A stretch of 64,000 nucleotides of DNA from Sulfitobacter indolifex (GCF_022788655.1 NZ_CP084952.1:74501-138500); one strand, 5' to 3'. Numbered from the stretch's first letter, positions 24,704 to 33,612 are shown. The notes: generated from the sequence alone by a model not told the origin. Numbers and translations: made by a program.

Positions 24704-25192
24704 GTGCAGGTCTTTGTTGCTTCTCTTGAGCAGTGCCTAAAGTCAGAAAACTGGCCTGCGGCGCTGTGCCTTGCTCTGAGCCTTCCTGACATGGCTGGTG
24801 CTATAGAGAATCCAGAGGCCAAACCGCAGAAAAGATATGCTCAGTGGTTTGATAGGTGGGTTGGGCCCAAGTATCGAACAAATGTTTTGTCGGGACAGCA
24901 TGCGTTTCTCTCAGGGGCTGAATGCTATGCTTTGAAATGTGCCATGCTTTATCAGGGATTTGACGCGGACAATGGTCGGCGAAAGGATGCTATCGATGCT
25001 TTCTATCGGTTTCACTTTACCTCGGTCGCAACAGAGCACTGCGAGCACAAGAACCGGACGCTTCAACTTCACACGGACCGCTTTTGCCGCGATGTGGGTG
25101 AGGGATGCGAGGCCTGGCTGAAATCCATCAAGAACGATGCCCGAAAATCTGCCGCTCTGAACCGCGCTTTGAAGATAGCAATACCTCTCTAA
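24704..25192 (+). CDS. Hypothetical protein
   Basis: GTG 24704 lies 8 bases after AGGAG and 9 bases after the zinc-ribbon gene, so the two are likely co-transcribed. The 162-residue protein contains a His/Cys-rich patch (TEHCEHKNRTLQLHTDRFC) and LSGAECYALKCAMLYQGFDA. It has no signal or membrane segment. Family unknown; conserved Cys and His residues suggest metal binding or a nucleic-acid role. Confidence 0.6.
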   Translation: MQVFVASLEQCLKSENWPAALCLALSLPDMAGAIENPEAKPQKRYAQWFDRWVGPKYRTNVLSGQHAFLSGAECYALKCAMLYQGFDADNGRRKDAIDAFYRFHFTSVATEHCEHKNRTLQLHTDRFCRDVGEGCEAWLKSIKNDARKSAALNRALKIAIPL

Positions 25193-25632
25193 AGTTGCGT
25201 GCTTTCGAACGGCAGGGCAGCGGCTCTATCTGTGATAAGAGCGGTTTTCTTGCGTTGGGCGATACGATCAGTTTGGGTCAGGTTTCTCAAGCCGTCATCT
25301 TTTAGAGTGCAGATTGCTTTATCGGGGCCAGGGCATCTCATCAATTTCTGGGGACGATCAACAGTCTCACGTGTCTTAATAGTCCCGCCTGAAAATATTC
25401 TAGCGTGGCAGCTTTTGGGTTGCGGATGAACGCGCCGAGCCAGCAAACCTGCTTGCAAACTTGGCGCATTACAAAGGCTATTGGCACGAAGGTAACATAC
25501 TTTCGACATAGCCTGCGGTTATGGGCGACGGGCCCGTCGCGCTGACAGGCCGGGTTCTTGAATGATTTCAGCAAGCGATCACAGTGTTATGTTGGCGGTC
25601 GTGGCGGGAGCGTGCTGAATGGGAAGAAGACG
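25193..25632. other. No confident gene
   Basis: Frames on both strands are open, including a minus-strand one over 25189-25509, but composition and start sites are poor. It holds the promoter region of the response regulator. Confidence 0.35.
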
Positions 25633-26001
25633 ATGCTAAAATTACTACATGTGGACGACGATGCTGACATTCTTGAGTTGGCGAAAATGTCTTTGGAGCT
25701 CATGGATGACATAGAAGTTGTCGACTGTGTCTCTGGGGAAGAAGCGCTCAGTACAGTTGAAGAGTTCAAGCCGGACGTATTTTTGCTTGATGTGATGATG
25801 CCGGGCATGTCCGGACTTGAGACGCTTGAGAAACTGCGCCAAGTGCCAGGACTTGAATCTGTGCCTGCCATCTTCATGACCGCGCAGGTGGGGGTAGGAA
25901 CTTGGACGGAACTCTTTGACCTTGGCGCCGCAGAGGTGATTGCCAAGCCGTTTGATCCAATGACCTTGGGCCCGGAAATTAAAGCAGCCCTGAACCGATA
26001 A
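25633..26001 (+). CDS. Single-domain response regulator
   Basis: From ATG 25633 (GGAAGAAG upstream) the 122-residue protein is a lone receiver: MLKLLHVDDDADILELA, phospho-acceptor Asp in DVFLLDVMMPGMSGLETLE near 52, FMTAQ and the Lys of AKPFDPMTLGPEI near 104. No DNA-binding or enzymatic part. It could take phosphate from the HWE kinase or from kinases elsewhere. GTG 25612 is an in-frame alternative. Confidence 0.92.
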   Translation: MLKLLHVDDDADILELAKMSLELMDDIEVVDCVSGEEALSTVEEFKPDVFLLDVMMPGMSGLETLEKLRQVPGLESVPAIFMTAQVGVGTWTELFDLGAAEVIAKPFDPMTLGPEIKAALNR

Positions 26002-26215
26002 GCTCCTGAGACGTGCCAGAGGCCCGCGCGGCCTCTTTGCGAAAGCGCAAGGTTTTCCAGCGTCTCCCTTGAAGGGCCGGACTGGCCTTCTAGCTGCAAC
26101 CCGAACGAGAACTTTGGACCGATGAGATCGGCCTTCGATGCGCGATATAGCGCACAGTCGGGGCTGAAACGTCATGGGGGAAGAAGGATGAGGGGAGAGT
26201 TCATGGGGAAGCCAT

Positions 26216-26350
26216 ATGGATAGAATGGGACCTAAGCGGTCTGGCGCGCGAGGTAAGAACACACATGCCGTCACAGAAACGAAGGCGCTCCGCATTCGGA
26301 GGATGTCGGCCAGCGTCGCGTTATCTCTCTGGATCGTTGCAATCTTTTAA
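26216..26350 (+). pseudogene. Small membrane protein, copy 1, truncated by a one-base insertion
   Basis: The frame from ATG 26216 gives 44 residues ending ALSLWIVAIF then TAA 26348-26350. The next gene (26610-26771) has the same end, LSLWMIAIFKIVNDVIVR. Here TTTT replaces TTT, so the tail KIVNDLLVG lies in the +1 frame. It is therefore a paralogue cut short within its membrane helix. Confidence 0.55.
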
Positions 26351-26609
26351 GATCGTGAATGATTTGCTGGTTGGTTGAGGGGCCCCAGGTGCAGGTCACT
26401 ATCCTGCAACGGTTCTGCGATATGGGGAGCCTGTTGTAGAGAGCCGACCCTGTCGCGATTGACAGACTGCTCCAGTCTTTTAAGCTCAACTGCAGCGAGA
26501 AACCTAACTGTAAGAGTTGGGCCCCTGTTTTCGGTATTGTGCAAGCCGCATTTGAAATCTTTGTTTTTATGGGACATTGAGTACTGACCGTGGGGTCCCT
26601 AGAGACTGT

Positions 26610-26771
26610 ATGCGTAAGACGACACCTCACCGATCTGAGACGACAGATGAACAACCCCGTGTTCGGACAAAGTCTCGGCCTCGTCTGCGCCTTTGGGTCG
26701 CGGGTGGCATAACCCTATCGCTATGGATGATCGCGATCTTTAAGATCGTAAATGATGTGATTGTGAGATGA
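26610..26771 (+). CDS. Small membrane protein, copy 2
   Basis: The 53-residue protein has a basic, hydrophilic N-terminus (MRKTTPHRSETTDEQPRVR) and a single membrane helix (LWVAGGITLSLWMIAIFKIV) near the C-terminus. Its helix matches the frameshifted copy 400 bases upstream. Function unknown. Its last codons fall inside the left arm of a long inverted repeat. Confidence 0.55.
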   Translation: MRKTTPHRSETTDEQPRVRTKSRPRLRLWVAGGITLSLWMIAIFKIVNDVIVR

Positions 26772-26801
26772 ATTTTGGGGATGTCCGCAAACCGTGTTGG
26801 T
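26765..26801. repeat. Left arm of a 37-39-bp inverted repeat
   Basis: This arm, with core GATGTCCGCAAACCGTGTTG, is the near-perfect reverse complement of 29122-29160 (three small differences). The arms are 2.3 kb apart and enclose the HTTM/DCC gene trio. They may be insertion-sequence ends. Beyond it, 26802-27191 holds no clear gene. Confidence 0.75.
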
Positions 26802-27191
26802 CCGCTCTGCGGATCTTGCTGCCTTTCGCTGCGGTCGCATAGTTTTCGCGCCTGGGAAGACCTCTAGAAGGAAGGGCGGAAAGCGATCATTTGCTGCGGG
26901 TGCCACAAAGGATGGATGTCTAGGGCCTAGCTGCGGTTCAAGGTAACGCTCGCAAGCTCCACTTGCAGCCAGTCGTTTAAGGTGGGAACTGGCAATAATC
27001 TCTGCCGTTGGGCAATGTCAGGTGCCGGGATTTTGGCCCCTTGACATAACTTCCGGAGCAACTGTCCATAACCGATGCTGTTTCCATATTTTCCAACTAT
27101 GGTTCACATTCTGCCCAATTTCTGCCCCGATTTCTTAACATGCTTTGGTCAAACCTAGTTACTGGCGTACCCAGTGAAAGTGACCGAAGTA

Positions 27192-27659
27192 ATGACCCAT
27201 GCCCCCGCACTTGAAACCGTGTCACGCCCGCTGATCGGAAATCTCTCGACCTTATTGCGCCACATTGCTTTCGGTTTGTTTACTGTGTTGATCTATTTGG
27301 GGCCGGCGCCCGGACAGCTCTTTGACTCCCATTCTCCGTGGCTACGCGAGTGGGTCATGTTCTCCGGGGTGGGTGTAGGCATTCCCAATGGCCGTTTTGT
27401 CGTGCGATCTGAGGATGGTGTGGAAGCAATACTCACTCCATTGGAGGCGGCGAACATAGAACGATACCCATTGATTTTGCACTACCTTTTCGAAAATCGC
27501 ATTTTCTCGGAAGACCACTTCGCCCATTTCGCCGCACCACTATGCGCAACGGTGCCGGATACGAGCTCCGTTAGTTTCGATGGAGCGGTTGGAACCCGTC
27601 AGGGGTGGCGACCGGTGCAGATCGAAAATATTTGCGCTTCCGGCGAAGGAGAAGACTGA
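27192..27659 (+). CDS. Unknown membrane-anchored protein before the HTTM gene
   Basis: ATG 27192 gives 155 residues; GTG 27174 upstream is also in frame. One membrane helix (IAFGLFTVLIYLGPAPG) is followed by a soluble part with FVVRSEDGVEAILTPLEAAN, a beta-rich stretch and EDHFAHFAAPLCATVPD. It overlaps the next gene by one base. The family is not recognised, but it probably works with the HTTM protein. Confidence 0.75.
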   Translation: MTHAPALETVSRPLIGNLSTLLRHIAFGLFTVLIYLGPAPGQLFDSHSPWLREWVMFSGVGVGIPNGRFVVRSEDGVEAILTPLEAANIERYPLILHYLFENRIFSEDHFAHFAAPLCATVPDTSSVSFDGAVGTRQGWRPVQIENICASGEGED

Positions 27660-28483
27660 TGAATGCTGGGGTGATGTTGCGCGACTTCGTTGCTTGGGGC
27701 CCGGACGCTGCTGGGCCAACACGGTCAGTGGCGCTTTTGCGAATTGGACTGGCAACCATGGCAATTATCCGCTTCGGTGCCGAAGTCGCACCATTCTCAG
27801 CGGAGACATTCAACGAACTGCTTCTGGGACTGGTCTTCTTTACCTTTGCGATCGCAGCCCTTCTGGGCGTCCGCGCAAGAGCGTCGATCGGCCTGCTGGG
27901 GATAACGATATTTCTCCTATACGGGATGAGGCAGGCTGGCCTCGGCACCGCTGGTTGGGATCATCACCATGTCTATATTCTTGGTATATCGTGTATTTTC
28001 CTGATGTTTACTGATTGTGGCCGGTCTTACTCCTATGACCGATGGGCGGCCATTGAGAGCGGAAATCAAGTTCTACCCGAGCACGGCATCTTATGGGGGC
28101 AACGCCTGATCGCCTTGCAGATGTCAGCACTTTATTTCTGGACCGCGGTGGACAAAACGGACCAAGCTTTCCTTTCCGGCCAAAGGCTTGAGCAGATTTT
28201 TGTTTGGAGCTATTCAGGCCGCACGCTTGAGATACTTCTCGTCTCCCCCATGCTGCTTTCGCTGATGTCCTGTGCCGTTTTGGTTGTGGAATATTTTCTC
28301 GCCTACGCGATCCTCACACGGCGCCATCGCGCAACGGCCTTTTTTATCGGTCTCAGCATGCATGCTACGTTCTACCTGTTGCTCCCTGTAAGCACGTATT
28401 CAGCGACCATGATGCTGCTATACCTTGCGTTGATAGACCCGCAAACCGTCCAAAAGTTCACCAAGAGGATGCAAGAGCCATGA
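27659..28483 (+). CDS. HTTM-domain membrane protein
   Basis: The 274-residue protein has about six to seven membrane helices. WDHHHVYILGISCIFLMFTD and the helix AFFIGLSMHATFYLLLPVST are typical of HTTM proteins, distant relatives of vitamin-K-dependent gamma-carboxylase. Bacterial members often sit beside DCC-family (DUF393) proteins, as here. Biochemical role unknown. Start ATG 27659 overlaps the preceding stop by one base. Confidence 0.82.
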   Translation: MNAGVMLRDFVAWGPDAAGPTRSVALLRIGLATMAIIRFGAEVAPFSAETFNELLLGLVFFTFAIAALLGVRARASIGLLGITIFLLYGMRQAGLGTAGWDHHHVYILGISCIFLMFTDCGRSYSYDRWAAIESGNQVLPEHGILWGQRLIALQMSALYFWTAVDKTDQAFLSGQRLEQIFVWSYSGRTLEILLVSPMLLSLMSCAVLVVEYFLAYAILTRRHRATAFFIGLSMHATFYLLLPVSTYSATMMLLYLALIDPQTVQKFTKRMQEP

Positions 28484-28812
28484 CGCCGTTGCGGATTGTC
28501 TACGACGGTGAATGCCCTTTTTGTGCGAACTATGTCGCGCTCCTTCGTCTTCGTGACGACCACGCCGTTGAACTGACCGATGCGCGTGCCGATCGTATCA
28601 CGGCCAATAGCTATAATCTGGATTTGAACGAAGGCATGGTTGTCGATCTTGATGGTGAGATTTTCCAAGGCGCGAAAGCTGTCGCCCTGCTCTCGCGCCT
28701 ATCGCGGCGGCAAGGGGTTTTAAGCTCGGATCGGATTGCGAATGCGGTCTATCCGTTGATGCGGTTTGGTCGTGCCATAACTCTCAAGGTTTTGGGTCGA
28801 AAACCTCTCTGA
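28480..28812 (+). CDS. DCC-family (DUF393) thiol-disulfide protein
   Basis: The 110-residue protein starts TPLRIVYDGECPFCANYVAL, with the CPFC pair of DUF393 proteins, which have a thioredoxin-like fold. The start overlaps the HTTM stop as ATGA, so they are translationally coupled. This two-gene arrangement is common, and a redox role in the membrane is inferred. Confidence 0.9.
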   Translation: MTPLRIVYDGECPFCANYVALLRLRDDHAVELTDARADRITANSYNLDLNEGMVVDLDGEIFQGAKAVALLSRLSRRQGVLSSDRIANAVYPLMRFGRAITLKVLGRKPL

Positions 28813-29039
28813 CCAGCGCCGAAATTTCGCGCGTACGAGAAGTTCGGGAATGTCCAAATTGATGGACTGCAGCGCAGCGTGAGTATCCTCGGCCGATGGC
28901 AGCAAGGGGCCGATCTTGCCGGATCAGCCTATGCTGAAACTGCGAAAACCTTCGCCCCTCGTGCGGTCGTTAATGGGATGTACCGGCTGCTTCACCCAGC
29001 AGGTTAGGCTTGGCCTATACTGCAAATAGGAGAAGTAGC
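28813..29039. other. Intergenic before the IS110 fragment
   Basis: No gene is seen. The stretch ends in AGGAGAAG, the ribosome site of the transposase fragment. Confidence 0.35.
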
Positions 29040-29121
29040 ATGGCGAAGAATGATTTTGATGAGCTGATGTCGGTTGGCGTTGATATCGGCAAAGATGTTT
29101 TTCTGCGAGATAACGAAGCGC
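29040..29121 (+). mobile_element. IS110-family transposase, N-terminal fragment
   Basis: ATG 29040 encodes MAKNDFDELMSVGVDIGKDV with the first Asp of the DEDD catalytic site of IS110-type transposases (GVDIGKDVF). Homology stops near 29103 and the right arm of the inverted repeat begins at 29122, so another element interrupted or replaced the gene. Confidence 0.65.
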
Positions 29122-29160
29122 ACCAACACGGTTTGCGGACACCCCCTAAATTTTCATCTC
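29122..29160. repeat. Right arm of the 37-39-bp inverted repeat
   Basis: ACCAACACGGTTTGCGGACA followed by CCCCCTAAATTTTCATCTC mirrors 26765-26801. It sits directly after the IS110 fragment. Confidence 0.75.
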
Positions 29161-29181
29161 GGATCAGATGCCAAAGACGCG

Positions 29182-29523
29182 TCAATCTTCTTTGAGCGGG
29201 TCATGGCCCCAGTTCATAAGAGAGTAACGCCATGCGGAGCTCTCTTTGTTGTTTGATGGGCCGCCCTGAGACATATGGCGTTTGATATAGCCTACGACCT
29301 TGCCCATATGGTCCCATTGGTCATCGCTCAAATCATCTTTGTTGGTGTGCTTTATATCGACAATCTTGCGACCTGATTTATGGCCGGTGCTCTCGCCACC
29401 ATCCGTGTCACCGACTGATTTGGAGGCATCGCTCTTCAGCCAGTCTTCGAGTTCCTGAGGCGCCATGTTCACGAGATCGCGCCATTCAGACCAAATCTCG
29501 TCTCTTGATTTCGCAGATGACAT
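29182..29523 (-). CDS. DUF3140 protein
   Basis: The 113-residue protein matches the DUF3140 pattern throughout: EIWSEWRDLVNMAPQELEDW, LKSDASKSVGDTDGGEST, GHKSGRKIVDIKHTNKDDL, MGKVVGYIKRHMSQ and a C-terminal WRYSLMNWGHDPL. Members are often annotated as DNA-binding without direct proof. Single gene with its own start (AGGAGAG upstream of ATG 29523). Confidence 0.88.
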   Translation of the reverse strand: MSSAKSRDEIWSEWRDLVNMAPQELEDWLKSDASKSVGDTDGGESTGHKSGRKIVDIKHTNKDDLSDDQWDHMGKVVGYIKRHMSQGGPSNNKESSAWRYSLMNWGHDPLKED

Positions 29524-29723
29524 AAAACTCTCCTAAACGCTTGTCTGGGCAAAACCTTCCGCAGCCGAGCGGGTTTCGCGCGGCACGCGTGTTGCGGGGG
29601 GCCCAAAGCTTAGCAGCGTCTGCGCAGGATAGATCGACGATCCGTGCTTGCAATCGGCCGTATCGACATATGCCAACATACAGCAGAGGCTGGGTTCGAC
29701 CCGTTGCGAAAGGGCTATATGTG

Positions 29724-31487
29724 CTATGGGGTTAAGAACCCCCAGTCTCCGGTGCTGGTCTCGTAGAGCCCCATAAGGACAGATGTCGATTCCACGGTGT
29801 TCTCTGGGCTGATGGCGATGTCTGCCAATGCCAGTGCTTTGCTGATCGCCCCCTCATTCAACAGGTCCAGATAGAATTGCCTGCCAGCGGAATCTGATGA
29901 CCGATCCAAAACGTTGAGATAAATTTGCTCAAGGAAGTCTGCGTTCGACAGGGTGGTGACGTCACCAAAGTTTGCGGTGAACTCCGGGCTTGTCATAAGG
30001 TCTGCCGCCAAGAACTCATCTGACAAGCCATCCCTCTGTGTGACATCAATATAGAAATTAAGCCCTGGCAGATCGATCGCGCCCTCTCGGTTCAGGGCCG
30101 CTTCATAGAGCAAAGCCACACGCTCAGCGATGACAAAGTCTTCGGGGCGCCCCGCCCCTGCGAGCGCCGAACCCGCGTTAAGTTCAATTAGCTGGTCGTC
30201 GAAACGGAGGAACTGAAACCCAAAAAGCTTGTCTCTGCTGCCGTCTGTTGCGGTGACAACAGTATAATCAATCCCGCCCACGATATCGAAAGTATCCGAC
30301 CGACCCTCAAAGTAAGCGGTGTCTCCTGTCCCCGGTTGCGTCGATTGCGATGCAGCGATCAATACATCACTGCCGCCGCCGCCGCCCATAATGTCAGCGC
30401 CGTCGCCTCCCCACAGGATGTTGTTGAGCTCATTGCCTCGCAAGCTGTCTGATCCGTCACCTCCGATGGCATTTTCTATAAAAGCGCCGAAGGCGATGCC
30501 AACGGTTTCAGTGAGGGCTGTTGTGCCAGAAATTGTTGCCGCGGTAATCGTTGAGCCCACATCACTCAATGTGCCGGGCCTAAGATCGATGGACACACCA
30601 GTGGTGATCTCAGAGGCATCAAACGTATCTATCCCCCCAGCATCCCAGATGGTCTCGTGGTATGTCTGAGAGGGGGAGAAGGCATAGATGTCATCTCCAA
30701 GGTTCGTGTTCATGTTTGGTCCATAGAGCCATTGGGCCGCGAGTATGTCCAAGATCATGGGTGTCGTTGGAAAATAGGAAAGCTCTCCTTGGTTTGCGGA
30801 AATGTCTTCCTCGGTCAGGCTGGGGAGAACCGCGTAGCTCATGATTGTCTGGGAGCGGTAGTTCAATTCTGTAGGAAGTGTTTCATTATTCCAACCTGGG
30901 GAAGCCGATACGTCTCCTAGGTTGAAAACCGCATGGCCGAGTTCGTGCAGCACCGTAAGATAAGGCAACTGGCCGGGTTCGAGGTCGCTTTCTTGAAGGC
31001 TCTCAAATCCTCCAGCGAGGAAAACATCGCCAGCATGAAGGCCTTGGACTGCCGGGGGTATCGCCTCTGCGCTGAGGCTGTTGGGGGCGTAATTCGGATT
31101 GGATAGGGATAGACCGATCCGAATGTCTCCCACGTTTGTCGATGTCTCTGTCATCTCGGTAAAACTGACATCAGCGAACGTAGACCAGCTTTCAAACGCT
31201 GCTCTGAAGGCTGCCTCAAGGGAGGCGCTCATTTCGCCTATATTGTCGGTATATTGAGACGGATAAGAGGGCGCGAATGTCGAGGCCATGTCGAAAAAAC
31301 TGAAAGTAAGCTCAGCCCCCGAGCCGATCGGGCCACCCCACTTTGCGATTGTTATCCCATTCACCTCATCGCGTTCAGAAACAGGGACCTGAAGAGGTTC
31401 TCTAGGGGCCAAAAGGGCATCAATGTAGCTTGTGCCGCTTGTGCCGGTCATTGATGTCGTTTCGGAGTTGATGCTTGGAGAAACCAT
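29724..31487 (-). CDS. Secreted serralysin-like metalloprotease, RTX and DUF4214, irregular zinc motif
   Basis: About 587 residues from ATG 31487. The HExxH site is HELGHAVFNLGDV at 181-193. The canonical Gly and third His (HExxHxxGxxH) are absent and Asp192 is the likeliest third ligand. SQTIMSYAV gives the Met-turn. A peptidase M10 C-terminal region (DDIYAFSPSQTYHETIWDAG), RTX-type repeats (GGDGADIMGGGGGSDVLI) and DUF4214 repeats follow. No signal peptide, as for type I secretion. It is a paralogue in layout of the protease at 7039. A longer frame to 31544 is open. Confidence 0.85.
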   Translation of the reverse strand: MVSPSINSETTSMTGTSGTSYIDALLAPREPLQVPVSERDEVNGITIAKWGGPIGSGAELTFSFFDMASTFAPSYPSQYTDNIGEMSASLEAAFRAAFESWSTFADVSFTEMTETSTNVGDIRIGLSLSNPNYAPNSLSAEAIPPAVQGLHAGDVFLAGGFESLQESDLEPGQLPYLTVLHELGHAVFNLGDVSASPGWNNETLPTELNYRSQTIMSYAVLPSLTEEDISANQGELSYFPTTPMILDILAAQWLYGPNMNTNLGDDIYAFSPSQTYHETIWDAGGIDTFDASEITTGVSIDLRPGTLSDVGSTITAATISGTTALTETVGIAFGAFIENAIGGDGSDSLRGNELNNILWGGDGADIMGGGGGSDVLIAASQSTQPGTGDTAYFEGRSDTFDIVGGIDYTVVTATDGSRDKLFGFQFLRFDDQLIELNAGSALAGAGRPEDFVIAERVALLYEAALNREGAIDLPGLNFYIDVTQRDGLSDEFLAADLMTSPEFTANFGDVTTLSNADFLEQIYLNVLDRSSDSAGRQFYLDLLNEGAISKALALADIAISPENTVESTSVLMGLYETSTGDWGFLTP

Positions 31488-31871
31488 GGGAAACCTTTCG
31501 ATTGTTCGAGCGCCTAGAACATCTGCCACCTCACTGCTTCTCATGAGGGTAGTGCACGGCGGAAATTCTGCATAGTAGTTTGCGATCTGCCTGATTTGCC
31601 GCAGCGGCGCTTATCGAATGCACTTCACAGTTGCAGTGGTGCGGAGGTGATCTGTGGGAGCGACGCTTGCGCGGAAACGGAAATTTAGTACTCTTTCCGA
31701 TGGCACCCAGAACCCAGGCCCATGCCTGCGCTGAGGCCCGAAGCGGCCGAAGGCTAAATGGGCCCAGTGATTTCTAAAGTTGGTCAGCCACCGCAAATTA
31801 AAGAGGATGCGTGCCAAGGGGCAGGGAGCTGAAATGCCAAGGTGCAATGCTCACAGCGACAGAGGTGTCAG
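31488..31871. other. No confident gene
   Basis: A minus-strand frame at 31611-31847 is open but has a shadow-like composition (Arg, Leu, His). Promoter of the protease gene is probably here. Confidence 0.35.
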
Positions 31872-31994
31872 GTGTTCAAGAAGCTGAAAAATTACATGCT
31901 TTATGGGAAATGGACCGAGTGTCAGCATTTGCATGAAGAGATCGACAGTAAGTATCTGATTATTTGCGCAGATTGCGGAGCATGCCTGAGATGA
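31872..31994 (+). CDS. Very small Cys/His protein
   Basis: GTG 31872 to TGA 31994 encodes 40 residues, starting with a basic segment FKKLKNYMLYGKWTECQHLH and ending IICADCGACLR. CxH plus CxxCxxC spacing would suit a zinc ribbon. The start has only a weak GAGG. It resembles the small protein at 24527. Confidence 0.4.
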   Translation: MFKKLKNYMLYGKWTECQHLHEEIDSKYLIICADCGACLR

Positions 31995-32176
31995 CTCAAG
32001 CGGTCAGCTTGCGACCTGCTCCGGGCCTAGGAACGTCTTCTTTAAAGTGACGCTGGCGCCTGCAGGGGCCAGCCGAATGGACCAAATTCGGAAGAATCCG
32101 GAGATTTCCAGGCTGCTGTAGAAGCCTTGAACAGATGTGATTGCAGAGACCTGGTGAGGCGGCGGCTCACGACAGT

Positions 32177-32261
32177 ACCCCTCTGTTTAAGGGGTGCGGT
32201 TGTGAAGCTTGTGGGATTGGGATGTAGCCGGGCAGAGCTGCCCGTCCCGGCTACATCTTTT
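32177..32261 (+). terminator. Two hairpins, the second a strong terminator
   Basis: ACCCCT/AGGGGT (32177-32195) is followed by a 12-bp stem GATGTAGCCGGG (32221-32232) with CCCGGCTACATC (32246-32257) and TTTT. The inner GGCA/TGCC extends it. The rest of 31995-32491 contains no gene; the transcript ended here may be an untranslated RNA. Confidence 0.6.
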
Positions 32262-32491
32262 AGGGCGTACCATGCTTATGTGCGCCCCAACTTGGGGGAG
32301 AAGAAAAGCGCACTAGCCCCTGAACAGGAACTTAGTGCCAAATTTGCAGAGCTCAAGAAAACGAGCTCGAGGTGCATTTACGCATCCCTTGTACGTCTTA
32401 TAGGGGGGGGGCGCTCATCGGCCCCCAGTTTTCCGGCAGAGCACACCTTTTGTTGGCTGTGCCGTTCGCCCCGGGATCTTTGGAAGCAAAA

Positions 32492-32526
32492 CAAAAGGCC
32501 GCGCTATCAAGATAGCATGGCCTTTC
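32492..32526 (-). terminator. Terminator of the first pilin-like gene
   Basis: AGGCC (32496-32500) pairs with GGCCT (32519-32523) and GCTAT/ATAGC lies inside. On the minus strand it ends in TTTTGTTTT. It is 50 bases after the stop of the gene at 32573. Confidence 0.65.
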
Positions 32527-32572
32527 AAGTTAATAGCCGCTTAAGGAGGGGCGTTTAATCAGCGGACTGCAA

Positions 32573-32749
32573 TTACTGAGACGCAATATCAACCGCGAGG
32601 TCCGACGCCATATCCGATGTTGCGTCGCCGATTGTGTTAAATGCCAAAATCGCCAGACCTACGATAGCAGCGGTCAAGACAACCCAGTCCACTGTTACTG
32701 CACCGTCTTCGTTCCTGAGGAACTTCTTCACATTTACTAAGTGTTTCAT
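32573..32749 (-). CDS. Flp-pilin-like small protein, copy 1
   Basis: The 58-residue protein from ATG 32749 begins MKHLVNVKKFLRNEDGAVTV and continues DWVVLTAAIVGLAILAF. The charged segment EDGAVTVDWV before one long hydrophobic helix is like Flp/type IV prepilin-related small proteins, where a Gly/Ala-Val junction is cut. It shares over half of its residues with the gene at 33128. It has its own terminator. No pilus assembly gene is nearby. Confidence 0.7.
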   Translation of the reverse strand: MKHLVNVKKFLRNEDGAVTVDWVVLTAAIVGLAILAFNTIGDATSDMASDLAVDIASQ

Positions 32750-32983
32750 GCTGGGGCCCTTTTACATGATTTTGATACGCTAAAGTATTGATGATTAAAG
32801 GCTAAATTTTGTCCAAAGTCGAAAATATAGGAGTGATTTTGCGATATTCGTCGGGGAATATTTTGCTCTCAGCTGAGGTGAGAGTGAGAGCAGCTACTGC
32901 TGCAAAAAAATAGATTGAGCGAACATGCTGGTTACAAACGAAGAGCATTTTGATGCCCCTTTGCATGCGCCAAGCTTGCATGG

Positions 32984-33014
32984 AAAAGGCCGCGCCAATC
33001 AAATTGACGCGGCC
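32984..33014 (-). terminator. Terminator of the second pilin-like gene
   Basis: GGCCGCG (32988-32994) pairs with CGCGGCC (33008-33014). Read on the minus strand, the stem is followed by TTTT. Confidence 0.65.
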
Positions 33015-33127
33015 GTTCAGGGTGCTGGGCGCTCCTTGGAGGGGAAGACGCCCTAGTATTGAGAGATACCAACCCTGAATATCAAGCAGCTAAAGCCTGT
33101 TGTTACAGATCTTCAGATGCGGAAATA

Positions 33128-33322
33128 TTAAGTACTTGCGTCAGCATTAGATGCGGTAATCTCAGATGCGATGTCAGACGCCATGTCAGATGTTGCACCT
33201 TCGATGGCGCCGAAGGCGACAACCGCCAAGCCGACAATAGCTGCTGTGAGCACAACCCAGTCGACTGTAACGGCGCCATCTTCGTCACGGGAGAAACGCT
33301 TCATATTCAGAGAAAATTTCAT
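33128..33322 (-). CDS. Flp-pilin-like small protein, copy 2
   Basis: From ATG 33322 (AAAGGA upstream) the 64-residue protein has MKRFSRDEDGAVTVDWVVLT then AAIVGLAVVAFGAIEG and an acidic, Ser-rich tail. It is a paralogue of the gene at 32573, and the identical DGAVTVDWVVLTAAIVGLA segment marks the shared function. Both lack partners such as TadA or a prepilin peptidase in the window. Confidence 0.75.
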   Translation of the reverse strand: MKFSLNMKRFSRDEDGAVTVDWVVLTAAIVGLAVVAFGAIEGATSDMASDIASEITASNADAST

Positions 33323-33427
33323 GGTCTGTTCCTTTTGCATGTGTTCTATGAATAGGTATAATCGTGGGATGAGACGAAAGTTTGTCGCTCAAAGCCGATA
33401 TATTGTTAACTTTGTGTTATTTTTTGG

Positions 33428-33443
33428 GCGCCTTATAAGGCGC
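33428..33443. promoter_or_regulatory. 16-bp perfect palindrome
   Basis: GCGCCTTATAAGGCGC is a perfect palindrome about 105 bp upstream of the second pilin-like start and preceded by a T run. It could be an operator or, on the plus strand, a hairpin. Confidence 0.4.
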
Positions 33444-33612
33444 ATCGAGATGTGCTGGTTACTCTCGATGAAGGAGGCCGAGACAAAGATGATCGGCCTG
33501 TCGCTTCGAACCCTATTCTACCCCGATCGGCAACCATAGAAGGGTTCCTGCACGCCTCGTGTGGTGGGTGCCTTATGCCGAGGACATCGCAAAGATGGCT
33601 ATGCTCTTTTGC

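Noticed and set aside
32127..32558. Plus-strand frame of 143 codons
   Set aside because: It runs through strong terminator hairpins and has no protein-like pattern.
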